From NCBI GenBank assembly GCA_029862185.1, contig JAOTXX010000003.1, forward strand, positions 1 to 64,000: 64,000 nucleotides of DNA, given 5' to 3'. The notes under the pieces are model-generated. The model was not told the DNA's origin. It searched no databases and saw only the letters and a list, made by a program, of their open reading frames with translations. Positions within the stretch are counted from its first letter, which is position 1. Each line of letters begins with the position of its first letter. Source of the stretch: Myxococcales bacterium. GTDB lineage: Bacteria; Myxococcota_A; Polyangia; Polyangiales; Houyiibacteriaceae. A program made the position numbers and the translations under genes. This document shows, piece after piece, positions 39,407 through 47,930 of the stretch.

Positions 39407-41458
39407 TCAGTCGTAGCGGAGCGCGTCGACAGGCCGCACCCGACTCGCTTGATACGCGGGAAAGAGCGTTGCCGCCAGGCATACGAGCACGGTCGCGGCG
39501 CCGACGACGGCGAACTCGGTCGGATCGAGGTGCACCGGCAGCTTGTCGATGTAGTAGACCTCCGGATTCATTCGGATTCCGAAGTGTTCCGCGGCAAATG
39601 TGAGCACGAAGCCAAGCCCGAGCCCCATCAAGCCGCCGGCCGCTCCGATCAGCAGACCCTCGATCACGAAGATCCGAATCACGCCGCGCGCCGAGGTGCC
39701 CATGGCCTTGAGGATCCCCACCTCCCTTCGTTTTTCCTGCACGAGGAGGGTGAGAGTGCCGAATACCGAGAAGCCTGCGATGAGGACCGCGATCCCAAGG
39801 GTGATGAACATCGCGAGCTTCTCGAGGGCCAGGGCCCCGAAGAGCTGCTGGTTCATCATTTTCCAATCCCGCACGCGGAGGCCACTCAGGCCGACCATCG
39901 AGGCGAGTTGGGCGGCGAGCGCCGGTGCGTCCTCGACTTCTTCGACCTTGACCTCCACGCCGCTAATCCGGCCCTCGGAGCGGAGGAAGCGCTGGGCCAC
40001 GCTCAGGTCGATGTAGGCATGCTTCATGTCGTACTCGTACATGCCGCTATAGAAGATCCCCGCGATCCGGAAGGGGCGGGTCTTGGGGATCAGGCCGGTG
40101 GGGCCGAGATCGCCGCGCGGGGAGACGACGGTGACGCGATCGCCAACGACGAGCCGGAGCGCTCGGGCGAGCTCTTGTCCGACGATGAGACCGGGCATGC
40201 TGTCTTCCTTTGTCTCGTCGGGGAGGCCCTTGGCGGCAGCGTGCTCGGCGTCGTTGATCATCGCGTCGAGCGCGCCGGTCTTGGTCGTGTCGATCGAAGC
40301 GTCGAGAATGCGCTCGGGGTGCTGAAGGTATTCGAGCTTGCCGTGGGTGAGGTTCTGGGCGAGGTCAGTAACCTCCGAAACGGTTTCCGCGTCGATGCCG
40401 CGGAGGATTGCGCCTGCGCGGTTCGAAAGGCTCGACACCATGACCTCGACCTGAAGGAAGGGTGTGGCGCCGACGACGCCTTCGGTTTCGCGCGTCCGGG
40501 TCAACAGCGGTTCCCAGTCGTCGAGCTCTTCGTAGGCTTTGTCGATCACGATGTGCGCGTGGTTGCCGAGGATCTTCTTTTTGAGGTCCGCACGAAAACC
40601 GCCCATCACGCTGAGCACGGAGATCAACATGCAGGAGGAGACTGCGACCGCGAGGATGGAGAGCGTGCTGCTTGCGGCGAGGAAGCCTGTTTTTTTGGCG
40701 CGAAGGTGGCGCGCCGCGACCATCGAACGGAAGCCGATCCGCTCAAACAGGGAAAGGAGGGGACCGACCAGACGCAGGATGACTCGGACGCCGAAGATCG
40801 TGGTGACGCTGACGCGAACGACCGCGCGGAGCAGGCTGGTTTCGTCGCCTTCGGCCGACGAGATTGGAAAGAGGGTCGTGACGAGCACGAACGCAACCGC
40901 GAGCACGGCGTCAAATCCCCACCAGAATCGCGCGCGGCGCGCAGTCGGCACCAGGAACCAACAGGACATGCTCAGGACGACAATCAGGGCCGAGCTCAAG
41001 CCCTGGAGCGTGGTCACGGTCTCGTAGAGAGTCGGCAGCCAGGAGAGGTCGAGGTCGGCGTAGGCGAGATGGGTGAGGCCAAAGAGCAGGCTTGCAACGG
41101 TGCCACCGAGGACGTGGCCCATCGAGACGCGTGCCGCCCAGAGGAGAATCCCGACCGAGGTGCTGGTGATCAGGGCATGGAGCCCCGCGCTGATTCCCAA
41201 AGCGACGGTGCGGGCGCGTCCGCGAGCTCCGCGGGGAAGACGGGCGGCGCGCTGAAGGACGGCCGCGCTGAGCAAGGCGAGGCTCAGCTGACAGGTCGCC
41301 CAGCCTATCGCCAGGCGCAGCCAGAGAAGATCGTTCCCGATCGACGCCTGGAACCATTGGGTGCTCGTTGCGCCGAAAACCAGAACGGCGGCGACGTGCA
41401 CAAGCCCGAAGCCGCAAAGGACGGCCGTCCGCAAACCGAGCGGCCGCGCTTGGCTCAC
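39407..41458 (-). CDS. LolC/LolE permease with extra N-terminal membrane domain
   Basis: 683-residue permease. The C-terminal 430 residues are a standard LolC/E: SMVAARHLRAKKTGFLAASSTLSILAVAVSSCML (first TM region), a periplasmic MacB-type domain with GVEVKVEEVEDAPALAAQL, then three more TMs with ALEKLAMFITLGIAVLIAGFSVFGTL and REVGILKAMGTS. The first ~250 residues hold about six additional predicted membrane spans (e.g. LCGFGLVHVAAVLVFG, SLALLSAAVLQ, GISAGLHALITSTSVGILLWA, SALIVVLSMSCWFLV, AVLAVAFVLVTTLF), which usual ~410-residue LolC/E lack. The start overlaps the lysS gene end by ATGA, so the extension is translated. Fusion or family-specific adornment. Confidence 0.88.
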   Translation of the reverse strand: MSQARPLGLRTAVLCGFGLVHVAAVLVFGATSTQWFQASIGNDLLWLRLAIGWATCQLSLALLSAAVLQRAARLPRGARGRARTVALGISAGLHALITSTSVGILLWAARVSMGHVLGGTVASLLFGLTHLAYADLDLSWLPTLYETVTTLQGLSSALIVVLSMSCWFLVPTARRARFWWGFDAVLAVAFVLVTTLFPISSAEGDETSLLRAVVRVSVTTIFGVRVILRLVGPLLSLFERIGFRSMVAARHLRAKKTGFLAASSTLSILAVAVSSCMLISVLSVMGGFRADLKKKILGNHAHIVIDKAYEELDDWEPLLTRTRETEGVVGATPFLQVEVMVSSLSNRAGAILRGIDAETVSEVTDLAQNLTHGKLEYLQHPERILDASIDTTKTGALDAMINDAEHAAAKGLPDETKEDSMPGLIVGQELARALRLVVGDRVTVVSPRGDLGPTGLIPKTRPFRIAGIFYSGMYEYDMKHAYIDLSVAQRFLRSEGRISGVEVKVEEVEDAPALAAQLASMVGLSGLRVRDWKMMNQQLFGALALEKLAMFITLGIAVLIAGFSVFGTLTLLVQEKRREVGILKAMGTSARGVIRIFVIEGLLIGAAGGLMGLGLGFVLTFAAEHFGIRMNPEVYYIDKLPVHLDPTEFAVVGAATVLVCLAATLFPAYQASRVRPVDALRYD

Positions 41459-43062
41459 TCCGCCTCCGGGCGGAGCAGCGGAAACAGCAAGACGTCACGA
41501 ATCGACGGCTGGTTGCAGAGGAGCATCACCAGCCGGTCCACGCCGAGGCCGAAGCCGGCGGCCGGCGGCATGCCGTGAGAAAGCGCCCGGATGTAGTCAG
41601 CGTCGAAGTCCATCGCCTCGTCGTCCCCACGCTCCCGATTGCGGAGCTGCGACTCGAAGCGTTCGGCTTGGTCATCGGGGTCGTTGAGCTCGCTGAACGC
41701 GTTGCTCAGCTCGCGGCCGTCGATGAAAAGCTCGAAGCGGTCAACGTACGCCGGGTCGTCGTCGCTGCGGCGCGCGAGCGGCGATACCTCCCAGGGGAAC
41801 TCGGTGATGAACACCGGAACCGATCGGGCGCCGTTGGCCGTTCGGTATATCGCAGCGAGGTCGGGCTCCACGAGAAGCTCGAAGACCGCAAACATCCGTT
41901 CGCCGTGGGTCTCGCAGCCCTGGAGCTGTTTCTTCGCAGCCGTGTCGAGCTTGGGCAGCATCGCGTCGCAAGCCGTGGCGAGCGCTTCTTCGTCCTCGAT
42001 CCCTTTGCGTGATAGCGCTTCGGACCATGGGGTTTCGGGGACCTTGCCGTGGCCGGCGCGTTCGAGGCGGTCCGCAATCGCTTCCCGCATCCGCACGCGC
42101 TTCCAGTCGGCTTGGAGGTCATAGGTTCGCTCGCCGGCGAGGCCGGGAAACTTCGTGCTGAGATCGGCGTCGACAGCACGGAGCATGTCGACCACGAGGT
42201 CCATCAGGTCCTCGAACGTGGCGTAGGCCATGTAGAATTCGAGGATCGTGAATTCGGGGTTGTGCTTGGTGCTGATGCCCTCGTTACGAAACGTGCGGCC
42301 GAGCTCGTAGACGCGGTCGAAGCCGCCGACGAGCAGCCTTTTGAGATAGAGCTCGGGAGCGATGCGGAGAATCAGCTCGAGGTCGAGGGCGTTGTGATGC
42401 GTGTCGAAGGGCTTGGCGGTGGCGCCGCCACGAATCGCATGGAGCATCGGCGTTTCGACCTCGAGGAACCCCAGGTCATCGAGGAAGCGCCGAAGGGACT
42501 GTACGATGGTCGTGCGCGCGCGGAACACTTCGGCGACGGCAGGGTTCGCGAACAGGTCGACATAGCGCTCTCGATAACGCTTCTCGACGTCCTTGAGGCC
42601 GTGCCATTTTGCGGGCGGCGGCAGGAGCGCTTTGCCGAGATGCTCGTAGCGGCGTGCGCTCACCGCCAGTGCGCCGGTCTTGGTGCGGATGGCGGGCCCT
42701 TCGACGAGGACGTGGTCGGCAAGGTCGAGAAGCTTGAGCATGGCCGCATCGCGGTCATTCAGGCTGTCGGGCCGCACCAGCGCCTGGGCATCGCCGTATG
42801 GAGTGCGGATCACGAGGAAGGGGCCACGCTTTGCGATCACGCGGCCGAAGAGCGGAACGTGGGTCGCGTCGTCCCCGAGCTCGTCTTCGAGAGGCAGCTC
42901 GGCGCAGGCCGCTTCGTCTGCGGCGAGCTCGACCAGGCGTCGTCGTGCGCCTTCGAGCGCGGGATTGCTTCGCCACGTGTTCGGGTAGGGCAGCACGCCC
43001 AACTCGCGCAGGCGTTCGGCCTTGCTCAACCGTGTTTGTCGGAGCTCGTCTTCGGTGGCCAC
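41455..43062 (-). CDS. lysS: Lysyl-tRNA synthetase, class II
   Basis: Charges tRNA-Lys. 535 residues: OB-fold anticodon-binding domain (about 55-160), class II motif 1 (FLEVETPMLHAIRGGATAKPF), motif 2 (YELGRTFRNEGISTKHNPEFTILEFY) and motif 3 (GFGLGVDRLVMLLCNQPSIRDVLLFP). Its 5' end is 3 bases after the prfB stop and its stop overlaps the LolC/E-type start, so it is embedded in the prfB-lysS-lol-bam run. The length is slightly above E. coli LysS owing to inserts around 330-400. Confidence 0.96.
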   Translation of the reverse strand: MATEDELRQTRLSKAERLRELGVLPYPNTWRSNPALEGARRRLVELAADEAACAELPLEDELGDDATHVPLFGRVIAKRGPFLVIRTPYGDAQALVRPDSLNDRDAAMLKLLDLADHVLVEGPAIRTKTGALAVSARRYEHLGKALLPPPAKWHGLKDVEKRYRERYVDLFANPAVAEVFRARTTIVQSLRRFLDDLGFLEVETPMLHAIRGGATAKPFDTHHNALDLELILRIAPELYLKRLLVGGFDRVYELGRTFRNEGISTKHNPEFTILEFYMAYATFEDLMDLVVDMLRAVDADLSTKFPGLAGERTYDLQADWKRVRMREAIADRLERAGHGKVPETPWSEALSRKGIEDEEALATACDAMLPKLDTAAKKQLQGCETHGERMFAVFELLVEPDLAAIYRTANGARSVPVFITEFPWEVSPLARRSDDDPAYVDRFELFIDGRELSNAFSELNDPDDQAERFESQLRNRERGDDEAMDFDADYIRALSHGMPPAAGFGLGVDRLVMLLCNQPSIRDVLLFPLLRPEAE

Positions 43063-43065
43063 TTC

Positions 43066-44212
43066 CTAGTCCCCCTGGGCACTGCCCGCCTTCTTCTTTT
43101 TCTTCTCGGCGTTCATCAAGAGATAGGTCTCGATGAATTCGTCGAGGTCGCCGTCGAGCACGGCGTCCGCGTTGTTGACCTTGTGATCGGTGCGCTCGTC
43201 CTTGACCATCGTGTAAGGCTGCAAGGTATAGGTTCGGACCTGCGAACCGAAGGCGATATCGGCCCGATCGTTCAGGAAGGCTTCTTCGAACGCCTCCTCG
43301 CGCTCGCGCCTCGCTTTCTCGAAGAGCAATCCACGAAGCATCTTCAGTGCCGTCTCGCGGTTCTGGTGCTGCGAGCGCTCCGCCTCGCAGCGCACGGTGA
43401 AGCCGGTGGGGATGTGCTTCATGCGAACGGCCGATTCGGTGCGGTTGACGTGCTGGCCGCCGGCGCCGCCCGAGCGCATCGTGCTGACCTCGAGGTCTTC
43501 GTCGCGGATCTCGATTTCCCCCTCCGTGAGATCGTCACCGAGGTCTGGTACGACGCTCACTCCGGCAAACGAGGTGTGCCGGCGCTTGTTCGCGTCGAAC
43601 GGGCTGATTCGGATGAGCCGGTGGACCCCGTTCTCAGCGCGGAGGTAGCCGTAGGCATTGGCCCCGCGAGCGATGAAGCTCGCGTCTTTGATTCCGGCTT
43701 CATCGCCGGGCTGCTTGCTGAGTAGCTCGGTCTTGAAGCCGCGACGCTCGCACCATCGCAGATACATGCGCAGGAGGATGTCCGCCCAGTCCTGGGCTTC
43801 GGTCCCGCCGGCCCCCGGATTGATGGTGACGATCGCGTCGGTGTCGTCGTCTTTGGTCAGCATCCGCTTGAGCTCGAGGGTCCGGACCTCGGCTTCGATC
43901 GCAGGAAGCTGCTCGGCCACGTCGGCCACCACGCCCTCGTCGCCCTCGCTCGCGGCGAGGTCCAAAAGCTCTAGTAGGTCATTCGTTTCGCTGTCGACTC
44001 GCTCGAATTCCTTGAGGATTTCTTCGGCGGACGCACGCTCGCGCATCAGCTTCTGCGCCCGCTGCTGATCGTCCCAGAAGCCCTCGGAGGCGCTCAGGTT
44101 GCTCAGACGGTCGATTTCGTGGCGAAGGCCCCCGAGGTCAAAGGTACCTCCCCAGCGCCTGCATGCGCTGTACGAGGTCTTGGAGTTGTTCGCGGCATTC
44201 CCCAGCAGTCAT
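43066..44212 (-). CDS. prfB: Peptide chain release factor 2 with programmed +1 frameshift
   Basis: Release factor reading UGA and UAA. The gene is in two frames. ATG at 44212 opens a 24-codon leader (MTAGECREQLQDLVQRMQAL...) that ends at an in-frame TGA (44138-44140). A +1 shift at CTT-TGA-C moves ribosomes into the main frame, which starts with GAC at 44139 and runs to 43066, giving 381 residues in total. The RF2 markers are SPF at about 203-205 and GGQ at about 251-253, within a residue of E. coli RF2. The last residues are Lys-rich. A short version from the internal ATG (44046) would lack the N-terminal helix. It leads the lysS-lol-bamA run and follows the beta-helix lipoprotein gene by 38 bases. 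Confidence 0.96.
44138..44153 (-). promoter_or_regulatory. RF2 autoregulatory +1 frameshift site
   Basis: Minus-strand sequence GGGGAGGTACCTTTGA: a Shine-Dalgarno-like GGGGAGG placed 3 bases before the slip codon CTT, which is followed by the TGA stop and C. The element spacing is the same as in E. coli prfB (AGGGGG-TAT-CTT-TGA-C). When RF2 is scarce the ribosome pauses at TGA, slips and makes more RF2. Confidence 0.95.
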
Positions 44213-44250
44213 CGCCCTGCGCGCGGACGTACTCTGGTGTCATCCAACTG

Positions 44251-45534
44251 TCAAAAGGGCAGGCGCTCGCGTGGGGGCGGCGGTTGCCCCTCAAAGGCTC
44301 CTACGTCGCAAAGCGTGCCGTCCGTCTCCGGTCGTGGCTCACCGCGCTGGTCCTCGGCCAGACCGCAATCCACCGCCGGAACTCGGTCGATGGCCACGCT
44401 CCCGGGCAGAAGCGCGTGCGTCATGGTCGGGCCGCGGTTGTCAGCGAGCGGTCCTAGATTCAGTTCCTGCTCACCGACGCCGGCCTGGTCGCCCTGTTGG
44501 TCGAAGCCGCAGGTATTGCCGGGGGATTCGATGTTGTATCCTTTGGAGGCCCAGATCAGGGTTGCGCCGGCGTCGCCGTTGTCGCAGTCGCCGTCGATCA
44601 ACGTGTTCGCGATTTCCGTATGGAGATCAGGGCAACGAGAGGCACTCGTGCTCGCAATCGCGTCCCCGGAGTCCGCGCTATTCCCGGACACGGTGCTGTT
44701 GGTCAACGACATCCACCCGGCGTTGGCAATCCCGCCGCCGGAAACATCGCCGATCACGCTTCCCGCAGCATTCCCCGACACCGTGCTGTTGATGATCGTC
44801 ATCTCCCCCTCGTTGAAAATGCCGCCGCCGACCGCCCCGGTTCCGTCGATCCCAGCGACGTTGCCCGAGACGGTACTGTTCACCAGCATCAACGTCGCAG
44901 AGCATCCGTTGTAGATGCCGCCACCCTGAAGGTGACCGCTCCGGTTCTTGGAGACTGTGCTGTTGGTGATGGTCATCTCGCCTGCATTGTAGATGCCGCC
45001 GCCCTCCCAAGGGGGCCCAAACTCAGACGAGCTTCCCGATATGACGCAGCCCTGGATCGTCAGCGTACCTTCGTTAATGACCCCACCCAGCTGACCTATC
45101 GCGGCCCCCGATGAATCCGCCGTGAGTCGATGTAGCTCCGCCTTGACGCCTTCTGGAACGGAGAACGAGAATACGCGTTCTAGGTCCTCCTTGTAACGAG
45201 GATCTAGAGCGACCGTGAGGTTCCCCTCACCGTCGAGAATGACGTCATTGTCGATGAAGAATCCAACCTGCGTCACCACGGTCGTCGGACCGTCGCAGTC
45301 AAACGTGTATGGGACATCGCCACCCGCTTCGATCGCGGCGAGGATGCCCGCTTCGCTGCATGGGCAAACGTTGCCTTCGCACGCACCGCCTGTTCCGCCG
45401 CCTCCCCCGTCGCCAGCCGTCCCACCGCTTCCCGCGGAACCGCCGCGCCCACCATCGCCCGTCGCCTCAACGCACGCGGCCAGCGGAATCACGCCCAGCG
45501 CACAGACACACATGAATCCGGACAAGTACCGCAT
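44251..45534 (-). CDS. Right-handed beta-helix lipoprotein (choice-of-anchor Q type)
   Basis: Predicted 427-residue surface or periplasmic lipoprotein: MRYLSGFMCVCALGVIPLAAC (lipobox LAAC), a Gly/Ser linker (about 25-55), then a beta-helix built of repeated GGGIYNAGEMTITNSTVS-type coils (at least four: about 185-215, 215-240, 245-275, 275-305). The C-terminal module has LGPLADNRGPTMTHALLPGSVAID followed by DQRGEPRP and CDVGAFE, typical of the choice-of-anchor Q domain in secreted polymorphic outer-membrane-like proteins. Possibly a carbohydrate-binding or adhesive surface protein. Ends 38 bases before prfB begins; co-transcription is possible but unproven. Confidence 0.82.
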   Translation of the reverse strand: MRYLSGFMCVCALGVIPLAACVEATGDGGRGGSAGSGGTAGDGGGGGTGGACEGNVCPCSEAGILAAIEAGGDVPYTFDCDGPTTVVTQVGFFIDNDVILDGEGNLTVALDPRYKEDLERVFSFSVPEGVKAELHRLTADSSGAAIGQLGGVINEGTLTIQGCVISGSSSEFGPPWEGGGIYNAGEMTITNSTVSKNRSGHLQGGGIYNGCSATLMLVNSTVSGNVAGIDGTGAVGGGIFNEGEMTIINSTVSGNAAGSVIGDVSGGGIANAGWMSLTNSTVSGNSADSGDAIASTSASRCPDLHTEIANTLIDGDCDNGDAGATLIWASKGYNIESPGNTCGFDQQGDQAGVGEQELNLGPLADNRGPTMTHALLPGSVAIDRVPAVDCGLAEDQRGEPRPETDGTLCDVGAFEGQPPPPRERLPF

Positions 45535-45852
45535 GGCAACCTCCCGCTCGGGCGAAGAGCGCGACGAGGTGAGGTTAGCGGGGGTGTATCAGGCTTGCCA
45601 GCAGGCTTCGCGCTGAATCCAGTGGCCGCTGGAGCCCGTGTGAGTCGACGTCTACACAGGGGAACGGCTCGGGATGGGCAGCACAGCGATTGGGTCGAGC
45701 CTAGCCGTAGGGTGTCTTGAGGAATAGGGGGCGAGTGGGTCCCGATCGCGAGCACGCCCGTCGCGAGCCGTTCTCCGGTTGTACTTCTCGTATCCTCGTG
45801 GTGGCACGATTTGCCTTGTGTTCGTAGGGGGTTTCCGGTTCACTTGCCCGCC
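45535..45852. other. Intergenic region, 318 bases
   Basis: Separates the beta-helix lipoprotein gene (minus strand) from the TatT-like gene (plus), so both promoters should be here. I found no confident promoter. A 22-base word at 45753-45774 (ACGCCCGTCGCGAGC core) recurs with three mismatches at 61104-61125 before tRNA-Val(CAC). No gene is supported. Confidence 0.35.
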
Positions 45853-46785
45853 ATGTGGCGTTGTAGAGGTTTTGCTCTTGCTGTGTTCGCGGTCGCGCTC
45901 GTTGCGATGACGGGTTGTGATACCGAGAAGCTTGCGGCGGATTCGACTGCGGCGCTCTTTGGGCGCGCGGCTCCCGGCATCGAGCAACACTGGGACTACG
46001 ACCTCGTCGGGAAATCGTTTCCAGCGAGCATCATTCAGCTCGAAGGCCTGCTGCGGGTCGTCCCCGACAACGAGATCATCGGCTTGTCCTTGGTGGGGGC
46101 CTACATCGGCTACGGCACCGGCTGGATCGAGGACCGCGTCGAGGTCGCCGACATCGAGGACGATTGGGAGGAGGCCGAGTATCTCCGCCGCCGGGCGCTG
46201 GTGATGTACACGCGCGCTTGGGACCTCTCCAAGCACTTCCTGCGCCTCCGGGATCCCGGGTTCGATGACGCGCTCAAGGGCGGGGTCGACAGCCTCCAAG
46301 CTTGGCTCGACGAGGTATTCGTCGAAAAGCAGGATGCGGCGATCCTTTTGTGGGCGGGGGCGTCGCTCGGGGCCCGCATCAACATGGGCATGGAAGACAT
46401 GGACACGGTGGCGGACCTTCCGCTCGCCAAGGTGATTCTCGGCCACTCGGTCGAGATCGACCCCGACTTCATGTTCATGATCGGCAAGATGACCATGGGC
46501 GTGCTTGCGGCCTCGGAGTTCCCACCTGACATGGACCGGGCGAAGCTGATTTTGGACGAGGTGCTCGAGAAGACAGAGCGCCGAAATCTGATGGTGCAGA
46601 TGAACATGGCCCGTCACTACGCCGTGAATATCGGTGACCACAAGCTCTTCAAGGAGCTGTTGCAAGAGGTGCTCGATGCAGGCGACGTGCTCCCCGAAGC
46701 ACGGCTGTCGAATGCGATCGCGCGGCGCCGTGCGGAGCGGTACCTCGGTCAGATCGAGTATTTCTTCAGCGACCTCAGCGAGTGA
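45853..46785 (+). CDS. TatT-like TPR lipoprotein
   Basis: Predicted 310-residue lipoprotein. MWRCRGFALAVFAVALVAMTGC has a lipoprotein signal with Cys at 22. The rest is helical and TPR-like and resembles TatT, the TRAP-transporter-associated lipoprotein of spirochaetes and deltaproteobacteria: AAILLWAGASLGARINMGMEDMDTVADLPLAK and the following EIDPDFMFMIGKMTMGVLAA match the pattern of that family. No TRAP transporter genes are near, so the functional link is absent here. Start ATG 45853 has only a weak ribosome site. It is followed after 19 bases by a small membrane protein gene. Confidence 0.7.
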   Translation: MWRCRGFALAVFAVALVAMTGCDTEKLAADSTAALFGRAAPGIEQHWDYDLVGKSFPASIIQLEGLLRVVPDNEIIGLSLVGAYIGYGTGWIEDRVEVADIEDDWEEAEYLRRRALVMYTRAWDLSKHFLRLRDPGFDDALKGGVDSLQAWLDEVFVEKQDAAILLWAGASLGARINMGMEDMDTVADLPLAKVILGHSVEIDPDFMFMIGKMTMGVLAASEFPPDMDRAKLILDEVLEKTERRNLMVQMNMARHYAVNIGDHKLFKELLQEVLDAGDVLPEARLSNAIARRRAERYLGQIEYFFSDLSE

Positions 46786-46804
46786 GCCACCCGGGCAGGC
46801 AGCC

Positions 46805-47137
46805 ATGCTCTTCGTCTTGAACACGCTCGTATCGGCGCTCGTCATCGGCGTCGCGGCGTGGCTCTCTCGACGATATCCCTCGGGCGCCGGCTTTCTCATC
46901 GCGCTCCCCCTCGCGACGGTACTCGTCTTGCCCCTGGCCTATCTGCAGCACCGCGACCCGGGCAGCGCGTTCCAGATGGCGCGCAGCATTCTGGTGGCGC
47001 TGCCCATCACCGTGCTGTTTTTCGTCCCGTTCCTGATGCGGGACCGCTTCTCGTTTTGGGGCGCCTACGCCCTGGGATGCGCGCTCTTGCCGGTCGGCTA
47101 CTTCTTGCACCGCGCGATCATGAGGGCGCTGGGGTGA
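46805..47137 (+). CDS. Small four-helix inner-membrane protein
   Basis: Predicted 110-residue polytopic membrane protein with about four spans (LFVLNTLVSALVIGVAAWLS, FLIALPLATVLVLPLAYL, ILVALPITVLFFVPFLM, YALGCALLPVGYFLHRAIM). It resembles short DUF3147-like proteins, but I am not certain. It follows the TatT-like gene by 19 bases and is tail-to-tail with an SDR gene with no spacing: the two stops share TGATCA (47135-47140). Confidence 0.65.
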   Translation: MLFVLNTLVSALVIGVAAWLSRRYPSGAGFLIALPLATVLVLPLAYLQHRDPGSAFQMARSILVALPITVLFFVPFLMRDRFSFWGAYALGCALLPVGYFLHRAIMRALG

Positions 47138-47881
47138 TCAGAGTGCCGCGCCGCCGTGAACGTCGATCGTCTCGCCGGTGAAATAGTCGCAGTCGAAGAT
47201 GAACTTCACCGCACGCCAGATGTCCTCGGGCTGCCCCATCCGGCCGAGCGGCACCGATGCCTTGATCATGTCGAGGGCCTTTTGGTTCATGTTGGCGGTC
47301 ATCGAGGTTTCGGTGGCGCCCGGTGCGACCGCGGCGACTCGGATGCCGTACGGTGCGAACTCTTTCATCCAGGTCCGGGTGTTCGCGGCCAAGGCGGCCT
47401 TGGCGGCGACGTAGTTGGTCTGGCCGCGGTTGCCGTGACGCGCGATCGACGAGATGTTCACGATGACGCCGGGCTCGTCGTGCGCGATCATGTGCGCGAC
47501 GACCTCTTGCACCATCAGTGCGGCGCCGGTGAGGTTGATCGCGATGACCAGGTCCCAGTCCTGCCGGGACATCCGCCGGATTTCGCCCGTCGAGCGGCTC
47601 TTGCCGACCCAGAGGCCGTCGCGGATGATGCCTGCGTTGTTGATGAGGGCGTTGAGCCCGCCCATCTGTTTCGCAGCCCAGGGAACGAAGCTCGCGATTT
47701 CGTCCTGGTCGGCGACGTTGAGCCTTCGCCGGTGAATGCCGTCGGGGAGGGCGGCCAGGCCTTCCTCGTTGACGTCGCCGACGGCGACCTGGGCGCCCGC
47801 GGCGAGAAGTTGTTTGGCGAAGTGCTCTCCGAGCCCGGAGGCGCCGCCAGTGACGATGACTTTGAGTTTGTCGAGCTCCAT
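47138..47881 (-). CDS. Short-chain dehydrogenase/reductase (SDR)
   Basis: Predicted 247-residue Rossmann oxidoreductase. NAD(P) motif VTGGASGLGEH near 10-20 (TGxxxGxG), acidic residue after beta2 in GDVNEE (NAD preference), NNAGI and the catalytic set: Ser in NISSIARHG, Tyr-x3-Lys in NYVAAKAAL. The ending FDCDYFTGETIDVHGG is typical of FabG/classical SDRs. Start ATG 47881 has GGAAG 8 bases upstream. Substrate unknown; a ketoacyl or hydroxyacyl substrate is likely. Third gene of a minus-strand group with another SDR and a membrane protein. Confidence 0.9.
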   Translation of the reverse strand: MELDKLKVIVTGGASGLGEHFAKQLLAAGAQVAVGDVNEEGLAALPDGIHRRRLNVADQDEIASFVPWAAKQMGGLNALINNAGIIRDGLWVGKSRSTGEIRRMSRQDWDLVIAINLTGAALMVQEVVAHMIAHDEPGVIVNISSIARHGNRGQTNYVAAKAALAANTRTWMKEFAPYGIRVAAVAPGATETSMTANMNQKALDMIKASVPLGRMGQPEDIWRAVKFIFDCDYFTGETIDVHGGAAL

Positions 47882-47930
47882 AGAGGGGCTTCCTACTCGC
47901 TGAGGTGGCTTGGGTGCAAGCCGGTCGCGC

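Noticed and set aside
39047..41578. 843-codon open frame on the plus strand
   Set aside because: It lies antisense to lolD and the LolC/E-type gene, is rich in Arg, Glu, His and Asp without any motif, and follows from the strong GC third-position bias of the true genes.
44046..44212. Sequencing frameshift in prfB
   Set aside because: The leader ends in the exact programmed slip site CTT-TGA-C with a correctly spaced GGGGAGG, so the two-frame structure is real biology.
44251..45534. Pseudogene or fragmented autotransporter
   Set aside because: The frame is intact from lipoprotein signal to the complete C-terminal module, and repetitive coils are normal for a beta-helix.
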